From NCBI RefSeq assembly GCF_019891175.1, contig NZ_CP072600.1, positions 1,674,001 to 1,738,000 of the forward strand: 64,000 bases of DNA, read 5' to 3'. The position numbers and the translations under genes were made by a program. Every line of letters starts with the position of its first letter. Position 1 is the stretch's first letter. Positions 16,658 to 26,960 of the stretch are shown here, piece by piece. This DNA comes from Leptothermofonsia sichuanensis E412. Its GTDB lineage: Bacteria > Cyanobacteriota > Cyanobacteriia > Leptolyngbyales > Leptolyngbyaceae. The notes beneath the pieces are model-generated. The model had not been told where the DNA came from. It did no database searches and worked only from the letters and a program-made list of their open reading frames with translations.

Positions 16658-17731
16658 TCACTCGCCATCCTTCAACTCACGATGCGGTTCAATCACCCCA
16701 CCCCCCAGCAGCACTTCTCCGTCATACCAGACAGCCGCCTGACCGGGTGTCACACTGGACTGAGGTTCGTCAAACACGACCCGAACACGGGAGTTCCCCA
16801 GGGGAATGATGGTGGCAGAGGTGGCAGGGGAGCGGTAGCGGATCTGGACTTCCGCCTTAATCGGAGTGGTGGGTTCAACCATAGACACCCAGTTAACTCG
16901 TTGAACGGTACATTCCGCCGATAGGGTGGCGGCGCGATCGCCCACAATTACCCGATTATTCACCGCATCCAGCGCCACCACGTACAGTGGTTCACTGTGG
17001 GCGATCCCCAACCCCTTGCGCTGTCCAATCGTGTAGTGATGGATTCCGTCATGCTGACCCAGCACCTTCCCGGACTGGTCTACAATGTCCCCCTTCTGGG
17101 GGGTAATGTACTTGTCCAGAAATGCCCGCATAGAGCCATTTGCCTCAATCAGGCAAAGATCCTGACTTTCCGGCTTTTCCGCCGTGTGCAACCCAAACTC
17201 CGCTGCCACCTGGCGCGTTTTTGTCTTAGGCTGCTCTCCCAGGGGAAACATCACTTGAGATAACACGTCCTGGGGCAGATCGTAGAGGAAATAGGTCTGA
17301 TCCTTGCTGCGATCAATCGCCCGCAGAAGTTGGTAACGCCCACTGGCTTCGTCATAGCGAGTCCGGGCATAATGCCCGGTGGCAATGTAGTCGCTACCCA
17401 GGTGTTCGCGGGCATACTTGAGCATGGGACCAAACTTGACCGCCCGGTTGCACTGGGAGCAGGGCAAAGGGGTAATCCCGGCGCTATACCCCGTCACCAG
17501 ATAGTCCACAATGTTCTCTTGAAAAACATCCCGAATGTCCACAATATGGTGGGGAATGCCCAACTGATCACACAACTTGGCCGCATCGACCATGCCCTCG
17601 GAGCAGCACTGTCCCTTGCCCTTCATCAGCCACAGTGTTAAGCCCACAACATCGTAGCCGCGATCGCACAGGATCGCCGCAGTCGTTGAACTATCGACTC
17701 CACCAGAGAGTCCTACCACAACTTTTTTCAT
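16658..17731 (-). CDS. mnmA: tRNA-specific 2-thiouridylase MnmA
   Basis: A 357-residue enzyme that thiolates U34 of tRNA-Lys, -Glu and -Gln. The N-terminal PP-loop [14 protein letters not shown] binds ATP. The two catalytic cysteines lie in [14 protein letters not shown] and in [29 protein letters not shown] and [11 protein letters not shown] are further family motifs. Length is typical (355-375). It stands alone, with a 290-base gap to the divergent dnaK3 that shows no other gene. Confidence 0.97.
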   Translation of the reverse strand: MKKVVVGLSGGVDSSTTAAILCDRGYDVVGLTLWLMKGKGQCCSEGMVDAAKLCDQLGIPHHIVDIRDVFQENIVDYLVTGYSAGITPLPCSQCNRAVKFGPMLKYAREHLGSDYIATGHYARTRYDEASGRYQLLRAIDRSKDQTYFLYDLPQDVLSQVMFPLGEQPKTKTRQVAAEFGLHTAEKPESQDLCLIEANGSMRAFLDKYITPQKGDIVDQSGKVLGQHDGIHHYTIGQRKGLGIAHSEPLYVVALDAVNNRVIVGDRAATLSAECTVQRVNWVSMVEPTTPIKAEVQIRYRSPATSATIIPLGNSRVRVVFDEPQSSVTPGQAAVWYDGEVLLGGGVIEPHRELKDGE

Positions 17732-18021
17732 GGACTGGAAAGGATTGGGAAAGGCGTGAAGAAAGGTTACTCTTCCAGGCTAACACCTGCTAAGAAGAAC
17801 ACCTTTGCAAAGGTAACTCATAACCAATGCCAGGCACTGTACGATTATTTTTGCGAACTTACACCAGCCTGCACCAATGAGCCGCATTGCAGTTTTGAAC
17901 AGTAAGTTGGGCAGGTGGAAGCAATCGCGAAACTCCGGGGCAAGTCTCGTAGGCGCGATACAATATGTTCAGCAAATTTAACATAAAGTAAATTGCGGCA
18001 GCAGCGAACGGGAAGGTACGC

Positions 18022-20451
18022 ATGGGAAAAGTAGTTGGCATTGACCTGGGGACGACAAATTCAGTAGTAGCCGTGATGGAAGGCGGCAAGCCCATCGTCA
18101 TTGCCAATTCTGAAGGAATGCGGACAACCCCCTCTGTGGTTGGTTTTAGCAAAGAGGGAGAACGGGTTGTCGGGCAAATGGCACGGCGGCAGGCAGTCCT
18201 GGACCCGCAAAACACCTTCTATGGGGTGAAACGCTACATGGGACGCCGCTACATGGAACTCACCCCCGAATCCAAACGGGTTCCCTATACCATCCGCAAG
18301 GACGAGATGGGCAATATTAAGATCAAGTGCCCCCGGCTGGATCGGGAGTTCGCCCCGGAAGAAATTTCAGCCATGATTCTGAAAAAGCTGGCAGATGAAG
18401 CCACGCGCTATCTGGGAGAGCCAGTTACCGGGGCTGTCATTACTGTCCCTGCCTATTTCAACGATGCCCAGCGGCAGGCAACCCGGGATGCGGGTAGAAT
18501 TGCCGGACTGGAAGTGAAGCGAATTCTGAACGAACCAACGGCAGCTTCCCTGGCATACGGCTTAGACCGGAATGACAACCAGACCATCCTGGTGTTCGAC
18601 CTGGGAGGGGGGACCTTTGATGTGTCCATCCTGGAGGTGGGGGATGGGGTGTTTGAGGTCAAAGCCACCAGTGGTGACACCCAACTGGGGGGGAATGATT
18701 TCGATAAACGGGTTGTGGACTGGCTGGCAGAACAATTCCTGGAAACGGAAGGGGTGGATTTGAGACGAGATCGCCAGGCCCTTCAACGACTCACCGAAGC
18801 GGCAGAGAAAGCCAAGATCGAACTTTCTGGGGTAACCGTGACGGAAATCAACCTGCCTTTTATCACGGCAACAGAAGAAGGTCCCAAACACCTGGAAACC
18901 CGTCTCACTCGCGCTCAGTTTGAGGGCTTGTGCAGCGATCTGGTCAGCCGGATTCGGAATCCGGTCAAGCAGGCTCTGCGGGACGCCGGGATGAGTCCGG
19001 TTCAGATTGATGAAGTGGTACTGGTGGGTGGTTCCAGCCGGATCCCCTTTGTCCAGGAACTGGTGCGCAGTCTGATTGACCGGGAACCCAACCAAAACGT
19101 CAACCCGGATGAGGTGGTGGCAGTGGGAGCCGCCATCCAGGCAGGAATTTTAGCCGGAGAAGTCAAAGATATTCTGCTGCTGGATGTCACACCCCTGTCT
19201 CTCGGTCTGGAAACCATTGGCGGTGTGATGAAAAAGCTCATTCCCCGTAACACTACCATTCCCGTGCGGCGGTCTGACATCTTCTCCACCGGTGAAGATA
19301 ATCAGACGATGGTAGAGATCCATATCCTCCAGGGTGAGCGCGAGATGGCAGCCGGAAACAAATCGGTTGGGCGGTTCAAGCTAACAGGCATTCCTCCTGC
19401 TCCCAGAGGGATTCCCCAAATTCAGGTTGCCTTTGACATTGATGCCAATGGCATTTTGCAGGTCACCGCAATGGAACGAACCACCGGGCGAGAACAGAGC
19501 ATTACCGTCCAGGGAGCCTCGACTCTGAGCGAGGAGGAAGTGCGCCGCATGATGCGGGATGCGGAGGAGTACGCTGAATCCGATCGCCTGAAGAAAGAAA
19601 AAGTAGAGAAGCGCAACCGCTCTGAGTCCCTTATCATTCAGGCAGAACGGCAACTCCGGGAAGCCACACTCGACTTTGGGATGCAGTTTGTCAGCAGTTA
19701 TCGTAGTCGCATCGAACGGGCAATTCAGCAGTTGCGTACCGCCCTGTCCCAGAACGACGATCGCGGCATCGACCAGGCACAGGCTGACCTGCAAGATGCC
19801 GTCTATGACCTGAACCGGGAAGTCTACCAGCGCAACAAAGAGGAGAAGGAAGAAGACAGCATTCTGGGTGCCATCAAGAGCTTTTTCCTGGACGATGACG
19901 ATGACTACGACTACTACCAGGATGATCGGCGCGACTATGGTAGCTCTTACGGCAGACGGGACTATGGTAGCTCCTATGGGGGCAGTTCCTATGGTAGTGG
20001 TTCCTACGGTTATGGCAGAAGCGGACAGTCCGACTACAGTAGCGGCAGTGGCCGCTCAGATTATGGCAGTGGCCGCTCAGATTATGGCAATAGCCGTTAC
20101 GACCGGCGTGACAATGGTCGCTATAGCGAACCCTCCCGCAATGAAAACCGCTATGACTCCCGCGACTATGGCGATCGCCGTTACAGCGAACGGGGTTACG
20201 GTAGCAACGAACCCCCCCGTGGAGAACCACGCTACAACGAGGATCGTTATTCAGATCGCAGCCGCTACGACTCCGGGCGCGATCGCGACAACACCTACCC
20301 GGATAGCCGCTCCTCCTACGACACTCGCCCCTCCTATGATCGTCCCGCGAACCGCGATCGCTCTGAACGCCGCCCTCCGTCTCGTCCCTCTCGCAACCCC
20401 CGCCCCAACCTCAGCCAGGATAACTGGGATGATGAGGATGATTGGCTTTAG
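18022..20451 (+). CDS. dnaK3: Hsp70 chaperone DnaK3 with long repetitive tail
   Basis: An 809-residue Hsp70. The nucleotide-binding domain covers about 1-380, with [17 protein letters not shown], the phosphate loop [15 protein letters not shown] and [15 protein letters not shown]. The substrate-binding domain covers about 385-540 ([20 protein letters not shown]), and the helical lid follows. The sequence pattern ([40 protein letters not shown]) is of the DnaK3 type, which is essential and thylakoid-associated in cyanobacteria. From about residue 615 the tail switches to an Asp-rich stretch and then Tyr/Gly/Ser/Arg repeats (DYGSSYGR-like units), and ends [10 protein letters not shown]. The tail is longer than in the Synechocystis protein as I remember it (about 771 in total). 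It is followed by a dnaJ. Confidence 0.93.
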   Translation: MGKVVGIDLGTTNSVVAVMEGGKPIVIANSEGMRTTPSVVGFSKEGERVVGQMARRQAVLDPQNTFYGVKRYMGRRYMELTPESKRVPYTIRKDEMGNIKIKCPRLDREFAPEEISAMILKKLADEATRYLGEPVTGAVITVPAYFNDAQRQATRDAGRIAGLEVKRILNEPTAASLAYGLDRNDNQTILVFDLGGGTFDVSILEVGDGVFEVKATSGDTQLGGNDFDKRVVDWLAEQFLETEGVDLRRDRQALQRLTEAAEKAKIELSGVTVTEINLPFITATEEGPKHLETRLTRAQFEGLCSDLVSRIRNPVKQALRDAGMSPVQIDEVVLVGGSSRIPFVQELVRSLIDREPNQNVNPDEVVAVGAAIQAGILAGEVKDILLLDVTPLSLGLETIGGVMKKLIPRNTTIPVRRSDIFSTGEDNQTMVEIHILQGEREMAAGNKSVGRFKLTGIPPAPRGIPQIQVAFDIDANGILQVTAMERTTGREQSITVQGASTLSEEEVRRMMRDAEEYAESDRLKKEKVEKRNRSESLIIQAERQLREATLDFGMQFVSSYRSRIERAIQQLRTALSQNDDRGIDQAQADLQDAVYDLNREVYQRNKEEKEEDSILGAIKSFFLDDDDDYDYYQDDRRDYGSSYGRRDYGSSYGGSSYGSGSYGYGRSGQSDYSSGSGRSDYGSGRSDYGNSRYDRRDNGRYSEPSRNENRYDSRDYGDRRYSERGYGSNEPPRGEPRYNEDRYSDRSRYDSGRDRDNTYPDSRSSYDTRPSYDRPANRDRSERRPPSRPSRNPRPNLSQDNWDDEDDWL

Positions 20452-20453
20452 GG

Positions 20454-20483
20454 AAGGATGAAGGATGAAGGATGAAGGATGAA
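20454..20483. repeat. Tandem GGATGAA array after dnaK3
   Basis: Four copies of the heptamer GGATGAA follow the dnaK3 stop directly. A similar but degenerate array is found inside rsmB at about 13650. Confidence 0.8.
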
Positions 20484-20547
20484 AAGTTGATCCTTTATCC
20501 TCTATCCCCCATGCTCCCTCCTTCCCCTTGTGTCTATACTGAACTCC

Positions 20548-21534
20548 ATGCAGAACTTTCGGAATTATTACGACATATTGGGTGTTGCCAGAGAGGCAAC
20601 CGTTGAGGAGATCAAAAAAGCTTTTCGACGGTTAGCCCGGCAATATCACCCTGACCTGAATCCTGGGAATAAAGAAGCCGAGGAAAAGTTTAAGGATATT
20701 AACGAAGCTTACGAAGTCCTGTCTGATTCGACCAAGCGTGCCCAATATGACCAGTTTGGCAAGTTCTGGCAACAGCGAGGCTTCCAGGGAGGAGGTGCCA
20801 GAGCGGGTGCCCGCAACTGGAATGGGCGAAGTAGCGATCGCACCACAACGGGCGATGTAGATTTCAGCGAATTTCCCGACTTCAATAGCTTTGTCGATCA
20901 ACTTCTGAATCGGCGGAGCACCAGAGAGCCGGCTTCCAGTGCTGCCAGCAACCCCGCCCGCGATTACTACCGGCCTGGCACCACACGCACCACCAAAGTT
21001 TACAGCACCCCCCGTGCTGGTCGCCGTGACGCCGAAGCCCGGTTGAGTGTGCCCCTGGAAAAGGCCTACCTGGGTGGGCGGGAGCGGATTCGCCTGGAAG
21101 ATGGGCGATCTCTGGAAGTCAACATGCCTGCGGGGATGGTCACCGGGCAGCGAATTCGCCTCAAGGGGCAGGGGGTCAACGGGGGTGACCTGTTCTTAAA
21201 GATTGACGTCACGCCCCATCCGTTCTTTAAGCTGGAAGGGTCTGACATCCGCTGTCAGTTGCCCATTACCCCCAGCGAAGCCGTTTTAGGGGGACAGGTG
21301 GAGGTTCCCACCCTGGATGGTCGAGTCAAGATGACGATCCCGCCTGGTGTGCGCTCTGGACAGCGGCTCAGACTGGCAGACAAGGGCTATCCCAGGGACG
21401 AAGAGGGGCGTGGCGACCAGATCGTGGAAATTCAAATCGTCATCCCCCGCGACCTGACCGCTCAAGAACGGGATCTCTACGAGAAACTTCGTCAGATCGA
21501 AACCTTCAACCCTCGCGCCGATTTACCAGTATAG
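20548..21534 (+). CDS. DnaJ-type co-chaperone (J domain plus C-terminal substrate domains, no zinc finger)
   Basis: A 328-residue protein starting at ATG 20548 ([13 protein letters not shown]). A GTG at 20530 is possible but adds nothing conserved. The J domain spans 1-70 with the HPD motif in [13 protein letters not shown] glycine/serine/arginine-rich linker is followed from about residue 150 by DnaJ C-terminal domains ([58 protein letters not shown]). No CxxCxGxG zinc repeats occur, so it is of the CbpA type. Its place 97 bases behind dnaK3 suggests that it is that Hsp70's partner. Confidence 0.92.
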   Translation: MQNFRNYYDILGVAREATVEEIKKAFRRLARQYHPDLNPGNKEAEEKFKDINEAYEVLSDSTKRAQYDQFGKFWQQRGFQGGGARAGARNWNGRSSDRTTTGDVDFSEFPDFNSFVDQLLNRRSTREPASSAASNPARDYYRPGTTRTTKVYSTPRAGRRDAEARLSVPLEKAYLGGRERIRLEDGRSLEVNMPAGMVTGQRIRLKGQGVNGGDLFLKIDVTPHPFFKLEGSDIRCQLPITPSEAVLGGQVEVPTLDGRVKMTIPPGVRSGQRLRLADKGYPRDEEGRGDQIVEIQIVIPRDLTAQERDLYEKLRQIETFNPRADLPV

Positions 21535-21650
21535 CCCCATCCCCTGTTCCCGGTCCTCGACTATATCTAATGATGAAAATCTAAGGGTGAATGGCACTGG
21601 CCTGAGGGGTGAGGACAGCACAGATTCTCCAGATTATTGAACTCTTGTTC

Positions 21651-22232
21651 CTAAGCCATCGGGCTATTGGGTGAGAGTAACGTTGCCGCCGCCACTGGTT
21701 CAGTTTCAGAGACGGCCCATTTATAGTAATCCGCCAGCAGATGGTGCATCAGACGCTGCTTGACCGTAACCAATACACTCTTAAGCAACCCGTTGCCAGT
21801 GGTTTCTAATAGCGGTTTGGGGGTAAACATCAACGGAGGTGGCATTTCCACCCGCACCTCCAGATCTGCTTTGCCTTTTAATTGGGTTGTCCCTTTAACC
21901 TGAAAGGATTGCAATTTACCGATTAGATTGAGGGAGAACCGCTGGTTGATATACTCGACCCCACGAATCTCACATGCGATGGAGCGTAAATTGACGGTTC
22001 CATCTGGTTCTGCCCAGACCCGTAAATCCACTGTAGGCTGGATACTCAGCATCATAAAACTTAATGGGCGCATCTTCAGTCGAAACAGTTCTTCACCCAA
22101 TTGCTCAATCTGACTGGAGGCTGCCAGCGCTTTAACCAGCCGCTGCGGCTGACGCAGATAGTGCTGGATGGGAACAGGCTGGTCGGAAACCACCATCTCA
22201 ACTGTCTGGGAAGCTGTAAAGCGAGTATCCAT
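21651..22232 (-). CDS. DUF1997 family protein
   Basis: A 193-residue protein, taking ATG 22232 (MDTRFTASQTVEMVVSDQ). The longer frame to 22337 adds a poorly conserved stretch. Features of the family are PIQHYLRQPQRLVKAL, LGEELFRLKMRPLSFMMLSIQPTVDLRVW, and a C-terminal LLADYYKWAVSE. The beta-rich body, with short K-G-K-A-D-L-E-V-R strands, suggests an SRPBCC-like lipid-binding fold. It is conserved in cyanobacteria and plant chloroplasts and its role is unknown. Confidence 0.75.
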   Translation of the reverse strand: MDTRFTASQTVEMVVSDQPVPIQHYLRQPQRLVKALAASSQIEQLGEELFRLKMRPLSFMMLSIQPTVDLRVWAEPDGTVNLRSIACEIRGVEYINQRFSLNLIGKLQSFQVKGTTQLKGKADLEVRVEMPPPLMFTPKPLLETTGNGLLKSVLVTVKQRLMHHLLADYYKWAVSETEPVAAATLLSPNSPMA

Positions 22233-22514
22233 TTGGAACGCCAATGAATTTACTGAACTTACTGTAAACAATTCTAAACAATTGTTAAAGGATCGAGCAG
22301 CAACTTTAGAAGTATGAATGCTGAGATCCCATGACAAATTATTCTTGCAGAGTTTGTGCCCCTAAATTCAGGGGTTTTGAGGCTTCAAGTATGTAGATTT
22401 ATGAAATTGTTACCCGCTGTCTGCGTAAATTTACGTTGCGTTATCCATCATGCATCATGGCAAAGGGTTTGAACGTAGGATGGTTCTGGATGCCATTTCC
22501 TTAAGTCAAGTTTT

Positions 22515-23381
22515 ATGACCTTATCCATTGCCCACCTGGGACCATCGGGCACCCATGCAGAAACCGCCGCGATTGTATACGCTGACTGGTTTTGGAAAGA
22601 AACTGGAGAAACGCTATCATTATGCCCCTACCCCAGTATTGCTCAAACCCTTCTGGCGGTTACCCAGGGTCAGGTAGATCTGGCAATTGTGCCGGTCGAA
22701 AACTCAGTTGAAGGGAGTGTCACCTTTACCCTGGATACGCTATGGCGGCTGGATAAACTCCAAATTCAGCAGGGGCTGGTACTACCGATTGTCCATGCTC
22801 TGATTTCTCAGGCATCGAGTCTGGAGGCAATTCAAACAATCTATTCCCACCCCCAGGCTTTAGCCCAGTGCCAGGAATGGTTGGATAAGTTTCTTCCCCA
22901 AGCCCAGTTAATTTCTACCAATTCAACCACTGAAGCGTTGCAACACCTGGAAGCTAATTCAGCCAGTGGAGCGATCGCCTCTCCCCGGGCAGCCCAGCTT
23001 TACCAGCTTCCGATGCTTGCCTGTCCCATTAACGACTCCCCGGATAACTGTACCCGCTTTTGGGTGTTGAGTCTGCGCCCTTCACCGGGGGGGAACCACA
23101 CTTCCCTGGCGTTTACGGTGCATGATACCCCCGGTGCCTTGGTAAAACCGCTTCAGGTGTTTGCCAACCGGGGGATTAACATGAGCAAGATTGAGTCCCG
23201 TCCAACCAAGCGATCGCTGGGAGATTACCTGTTCTTTGTTGATCTGGAAGCAGACACCCATGATCCGGGGACTCAGGCAGCGCTGGCAGAACTGACCCAC
23301 GAAACCGCAACTCTGAAGGTTTTTGGCAGCTACAACATTCTGCCTGCTGGTAATGGGGAAGAGTCGAGCTTAGTCCTCTAG
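22515..23381 (+). CDS. pheA: Prephenate dehydratase
   Basis: A 288-residue monofunctional enzyme that converts prephenate to phenylpyruvate in phenylalanine synthesis. The catalytic domain (1-190) opens IAHLGPSGTHAETAA and has VDLAIVPVENSVEGSVTFTLDTL, the STTEALQHL region and DSPDNCTRFWVLS, whose Thr-Arg-Phe is the classic active-site motif. A C-terminal ACT domain (about 200-280) contains PGALVKPLQVFANRGINMSKIESRP, the phenylalanine feedback site. The C-terminus overlaps the convergent SRAP gene by 12 bases. Confidence 0.96.
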   Translation: MTLSIAHLGPSGTHAETAAIVYADWFWKETGETLSLCPYPSIAQTLLAVTQGQVDLAIVPVENSVEGSVTFTLDTLWRLDKLQIQQGLVLPIVHALISQASSLEAIQTIYSHPQALAQCQEWLDKFLPQAQLISTNSTTEALQHLEANSASGAIASPRAAQLYQLPMLACPINDSPDNCTRFWVLSLRPSPGGNHTSLAFTVHDTPGALVKPLQVFANRGINMSKIESRPTKRSLGDYLFFVDLEADTHDPGTQAALAELTHETATLKVFGSYNILPAGNGEESSLVL

Positions 23382-24038
23382 AGGCTTGATACAGTCAATG
23401 CTCTCATGGGATGGGTTGTTGACTAAGGGACTGACGGGATAACCCTGCATGGATTCCGGGTCATAGGGGCGCAGTAAAGCGAGTAACTGGTCTATGGGAG
23501 TGGATGGGATGAGCCACCGGGAGTAGGTTGCAGGGGGAAGGATGACGGGCATGCGATCGTGCAGCGATCGCAACACTTCATTTGCCTCGGTTGTAATAAT
23601 GGTACAGGATTCAACCACGGTTTCCGCTGTCTCCCAGTGCTCCCACAATCCAGCAAAGGCAAAGGGTTGATGATCCATGATCTGAAAGTAATAGGGTTGT
23701 TTTTTGCCCGTTTGTCGCTGCCATTCATAAAATCCATCTGCCAGGATCAGACACCGCCTGCGCTTGAAGGCTGCCCGAAAAGAGGGCTTTTCAGCTACCG
23801 TTTCAGCCCGGGCATTAATTAGCCTGGAGCCAATGGATAAGTCTTTAGACCAACTGGGCACCAGCCCCCACCGCAAAAGCCGGAACTGCCGCTCTCCCTG
23901 TTCTGCGGAGTGAATAATCACGGGCACCCGTTGGGTTGGGGCAATGTTGTAACGTGGTTGCCAGTCTGGTAACTCCGTCAGTTGAAATGTCCTGGCAAGG
24001 AATTCGGCTGTCTTGCTCTGGCTGAATCGTCCGCACAT
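23370..24038 (-). CDS. SRAP (YedK/HMCES) abasic-site shielding protein
   Basis: A 222-residue protein. The true start must be ATG 24038, because the family requires Cys at position 2 (MCGRFSQSK), which forms a thiazolidine link to abasic sites in single-stranded DNA. The longer frame to 24158 is therefore wrong. Other active-site parts are RYNIAPTQRVPVI, the Asn in LINARAETV, FYEWQ with the catalytic Glu, and LHDRMPVIL with the catalytic His. It protects replication forks from abasic lesions. It overlaps pheA by 12 bases tail to tail. Confidence 0.95.
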   Translation of the reverse strand: MCGRFSQSKTAEFLARTFQLTELPDWQPRYNIAPTQRVPVIIHSAEQGERQFRLLRWGLVPSWSKDLSIGSRLINARAETVAEKPSFRAAFKRRRCLILADGFYEWQRQTGKKQPYYFQIMDHQPFAFAGLWEHWETAETVVESCTIITTEANEVLRSLHDRMPVILPPATYSRWLIPSTPIDQLLALLRPYDPESMQGYPVSPLVNNPSHESIDCIKPLED

Positions 24039-24182
24039 GGGAAGAAGGGAGAGGGGAAGAGGGGCGAGGAGGGAGGAGGGAGGACCTGGAAAGCGAATGC
24101 TAAATCTTTGTTCTCTACACGCTTCTACCGTAGCCTCTAGAATAGATAGAACATCCAAAAAATATTGCAGAATCTTTAAACT

Positions 24183-25283
24183 ATGTCAGTTTTGGCAGCG
24201 ATCGCCGTCCTTGCAGTTTTGATTGTGGTGCACGAACTGGGGCACTTCATGGCCGCCCGTCTCCAGGGCATTTACGCTAACCGCTTCTCCATTGGGTTTG
24301 GCCCGATTCTCTGGAAATATCAGGGGCCAGAAACGGAATATGCTGTCCGGGCGTTTCCCTTGGGTGGCTTCGTTGGTTTTCCAGACGACGACCCGGAGGA
24401 GAACGGTATCAATCCCAGGGATCCCAATCTGTTGAAAAACCGTCCAATTCTGGATCGGGCAATTGTGATTAGCGCCGGAGTCATTGCCAACCTGATCTTT
24501 GCCTATTTCCTGCTGGTAATTCAGGTCGGCACGGTTGGCATTCAAAACTTTAATGCCCTTCCCGGTGTCGTCGTACCAGAGGTCAAAACTGAACTCAGCT
24601 CAGCCGCTGCAAAAGCAGGAATCAAAGCTGGTGATATCATCCTGGCAGTCGATGGGCAAGAACTGGGCGTTGCTCCAGAGTCTACAAAGATTCTGATGAA
24701 TGTCATTCAGTCCAAACCCAATCAGCCCATTGAGCTAAAGATTCAGCGGGATGGCAAGGAATTGCCCCAACCACTCGTGGTTATCCCCGAAATCTCTGAC
24801 GATGGGCGTTCCAGGATTGGCGTTCAGCTTGCCCCAAATGGCACGATTGAGCGTCGTCATGTCAGCAATCCCCTGGAGGTTTTGAGTCTGGCGGCTGGGG
24901 AATTTCAGCGAATTACCGTCTTGACTCTGCAAGGCTTTGGTCAACTTGTCACAAATTTTGGTCAGGTTGCCGACCAGATTTCTGGTCCGGTCAGAATTGT
25001 GGATGAAGGTGCAAAACTTGCCCGCTCCGATGCCTCCAATCTGTTCACATTTGGTGCCCTGATCAGCATCAACCTGGCAATTATTAACATTCTGCCGCTG
25101 CCAGCTCTGGATGGTGGACATCTGGCATTCCTGCTGATTGAAGGATTGCGGGGTAAACCGTTACCTTCTAAGGTTCAAGATGGGGTGATGCAGACCGGCT
25201 TAATGTTAATTCTGGGTCTGGGAATTTTCCTGATTGTGCGTGACACGACCCAGCTTGAGTCCATTCAAAGACTGTTTCGGTAA
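24183..25283 (+). CDS. rseP: Site-2 metalloprotease RseP (M50 family)
   Basis: A 366-residue intramembrane protease. The zinc motif HELGH is at residues 18-22 in the first membrane segment, followed by GPILWKYQGPETEYAVRAFPLGGFVG. One central PDZ domain (about 125-210: KAGIKAGDIILAVDGQELG) gates substrates. The third segment carries NILPLPALDGGHL with the zinc-binding Asp. RseP-type enzymes cut anti-sigma factors and remnant signal peptides. The start ATG is preceded only by an AT-rich leader. It diverges from the SRAP gene with a 144-base gap. Confidence 0.95.
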   Translation: MSVLAAIAVLAVLIVVHELGHFMAARLQGIYANRFSIGFGPILWKYQGPETEYAVRAFPLGGFVGFPDDDPEENGINPRDPNLLKNRPILDRAIVISAGVIANLIFAYFLLVIQVGTVGIQNFNALPGVVVPEVKTELSSAAAKAGIKAGDIILAVDGQELGVAPESTKILMNVIQSKPNQPIELKIQRDGKELPQPLVVIPEISDDGRSRIGVQLAPNGTIERRHVSNPLEVLSLAAGEFQRITVLTLQGFGQLVTNFGQVADQISGPVRIVDEGAKLARSDASNLFTFGALISINLAIINILPLPALDGGHLAFLLIEGLRGKPLPSKVQDGVMQTGLMLILGLGIFLIVRDTTQLESIQRLFR

Positions 25284-25409
25284 TTGTCTCCTCTGCCTCT
25301 CTCACTCTCACCCCACCCTGGGGAAATGCCAGCGGCGAACACTCCTCTCTAACAACCAATAACTAACACTAACCACTAACCACCCTTCTCCCTTCCCCCT
25401 GCTTCCTCA

Positions 25410-26126
25410 ATGAGTGTGACCCGAAAGATTTCAGCGAAAAAGCAGCGGGCGATCGAGATTTTGCTGCGCCTGAAGCAGCTCTATCCGGATGCCACCTGTT
25501 CTCTCAATTACGAAACTCCAGTGCAACTGCTGGTTGCCACCATTCTCTCTGCCCAGTGTACGGATGAGCGGGTGAATATGGTCACGCCGGAGCTGTTTCG
25601 CCGGTTTCCAGATGCTGCCGCGATCGCAGCGGCAGATCTCTCGGAAATTGAAGCCCTGATTAAATCTACTGGATTTTACCGTAATAAAGCAAAAAATATT
25701 CAGGCGGCCTGTCGCATGATTGCGACTGAGTTTGGTGGTGAAGTGCCCCGCCTCATGGAAGATCTGTTGCGGTTGCCAGGAGTTGCCCGCAAGACAGCCA
25801 ACGTGGTGCTGGCAAATGCCTTTGGCATCAACATGGGGGTGACCGTTGATACGCACGTCAAGCGCTTGAGCTATCGCCTTGGGTTGACCCAACACACCGA
25901 CCCAATTCGGATTGAGCGCGATCTGATGAAGTTGCTGCCCCAACCTGAGTGGGAAAACTGGTCAATCCGGTTAATCTATCACGGTCGGGCGGTGTGTAAC
26001 GCCCGAAAGCCTCTCTGCGATCGCTGCGCCCTTGCCGACCTCTGCCCCTCTGCAATCCTGTCTGAAAAACCCCTGTCCAGTGAGCCTGAAGGTCTAGCTG
26101 AATCAGTCCAGGAAGCGATCAACTAA
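25410..26126 (+). CDS. nth: Endonuclease III
   Basis: A 238-residue base-excision repair glycosylase/AP lyase for oxidised pyrimidines. LLVATILSAQCTDERVN opens the catalytic domain. The helix-hairpin-helix motif LLRLPGVARKTANVVLANAF carries the catalytic Lys, and VDTHVKRLSYRLG has the catalytic Asp. Four cysteines of the 4Fe-4S cluster appear as C-x6-C-x2-C-x5-C in CNARKPLCDRCALADLC. Length is slightly above E. coli Nth (211). Confidence 0.96.
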   Translation: MSVTRKISAKKQRAIEILLRLKQLYPDATCSLNYETPVQLLVATILSAQCTDERVNMVTPELFRRFPDAAAIAAADLSEIEALIKSTGFYRNKAKNIQAACRMIATEFGGEVPRLMEDLLRLPGVARKTANVVLANAFGINMGVTVDTHVKRLSYRLGLTQHTDPIRIERDLMKLLPQPEWENWSIRLIYHGRAVCNARKPLCDRCALADLCPSAILSEKPLSSEPEGLAESVQEAIN

Positions 26127-26460
26127 GGATCAGGCGACCCTGCCCATCCCTCTTGCAGCCTGTGCTCATGGCCTCGTTACCAGGCTAATGGTTTGTCAAG
26201 CTTGAAATTGTGAGTCTGGGATCAGGAAAAGGTTGTTGTCCTAGGGTTTTCAACCTACAAAATAATTCTTGACAGACCACTGGAAACCTGGAACGGGGAT
26301 TGGCTAGATTTTTCCCAGCAGACGTGACACAGGAGGAAGATTGGATTCAGAACGTGTAAACACAGGTACCTTAAACATAGGTGGCTAAAAACAGATAGCA
26401 AAGACTCTCTAGATTTGCTAACATACAAAATTGTGTCTTAAATGAGCAGTGGGATGATAC

Positions 26461-26763
26461 ATGGCTAAGAAAAGCATGGTAGAGCGGGAGAAGAAGCGTG
26501 CAAAGCTGGTAGAAAAATATGCCAGCAAGCGCAAAGAACTGAAGGAACAGTTTGAAAGCGCCACTTCTCAGCAAGAAAAACTGGCAATCCACCGCCAAAT
26601 TCAACAACTTCCCCGCAACAGTGCTCCCAGCCGGAAGCGTAATCGCTGCTGGGCGACTGGTCGCCCCAGGGGGGTTTACCGTGACTTTGGCTTATCTCGC
26701 AATGCGCTGCGGGAAATGGCGCACCAGGGATTGTTACCAGGTGTGGTCAAATCGAGCTGGTAG
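26461..26763 (+). CDS. rpsN: 30S ribosomal protein S14
   Basis: A 100-residue protein of the zinc-free long form ([20 protein letters not shown] ... [22 protein letters not shown] ... [22 protein letters not shown]). It is part of the head of the 30S subunit. It stands outside the main ribosomal operon, as in other cyanobacteria. The 334-base gap upstream has a TTGACA at 26269 but no well-placed -10 box that I could see. Confidence 0.97.
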   Translation: MAKKSMVEREKKRAKLVEKYASKRKELKEQFESATSQQEKLAIHRQIQQLPRNSAPSRKRNRCWATGRPRGVYRDFGLSRNALREMAHQGLLPGVVKSSW

Positions 26764-26784
26764 GAAAACTGCCAGGATTCTGAC

Positions 26785-26850
26785 AAAAGCCTATCCGAAA
26801 AGCCCCAACGGCCAAAGCCCAGACTGAGGAAGATTTCGGATAGCCTTTAA
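26785..26850. repeat. Interspersed inverted repeat, family 2 (copy 2), after rpsN
   Basis: AAAAGCCTATCCGAAAA at the left and ATTTCGGATAGCCTTTAA at the right form the terminal inverted repeats. The middle shares CAACGGCCAAAGCCCAGACTGA with copies 1 and 3. It may double as the rpsN terminator because it can fold into one long hairpin, but no T run follows. Confidence 0.75.
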
Positions 26851-26960
26851 GGCTCTCAATCAGTGGCGGCAGGCACCTTCAAACTCAGCATCAACGGCTT
26901 TCAACTATCGGCTTCGTTGGAGTTAGGGATGGTGCTGCTGTTACAGACTGGTCGCAGGCA

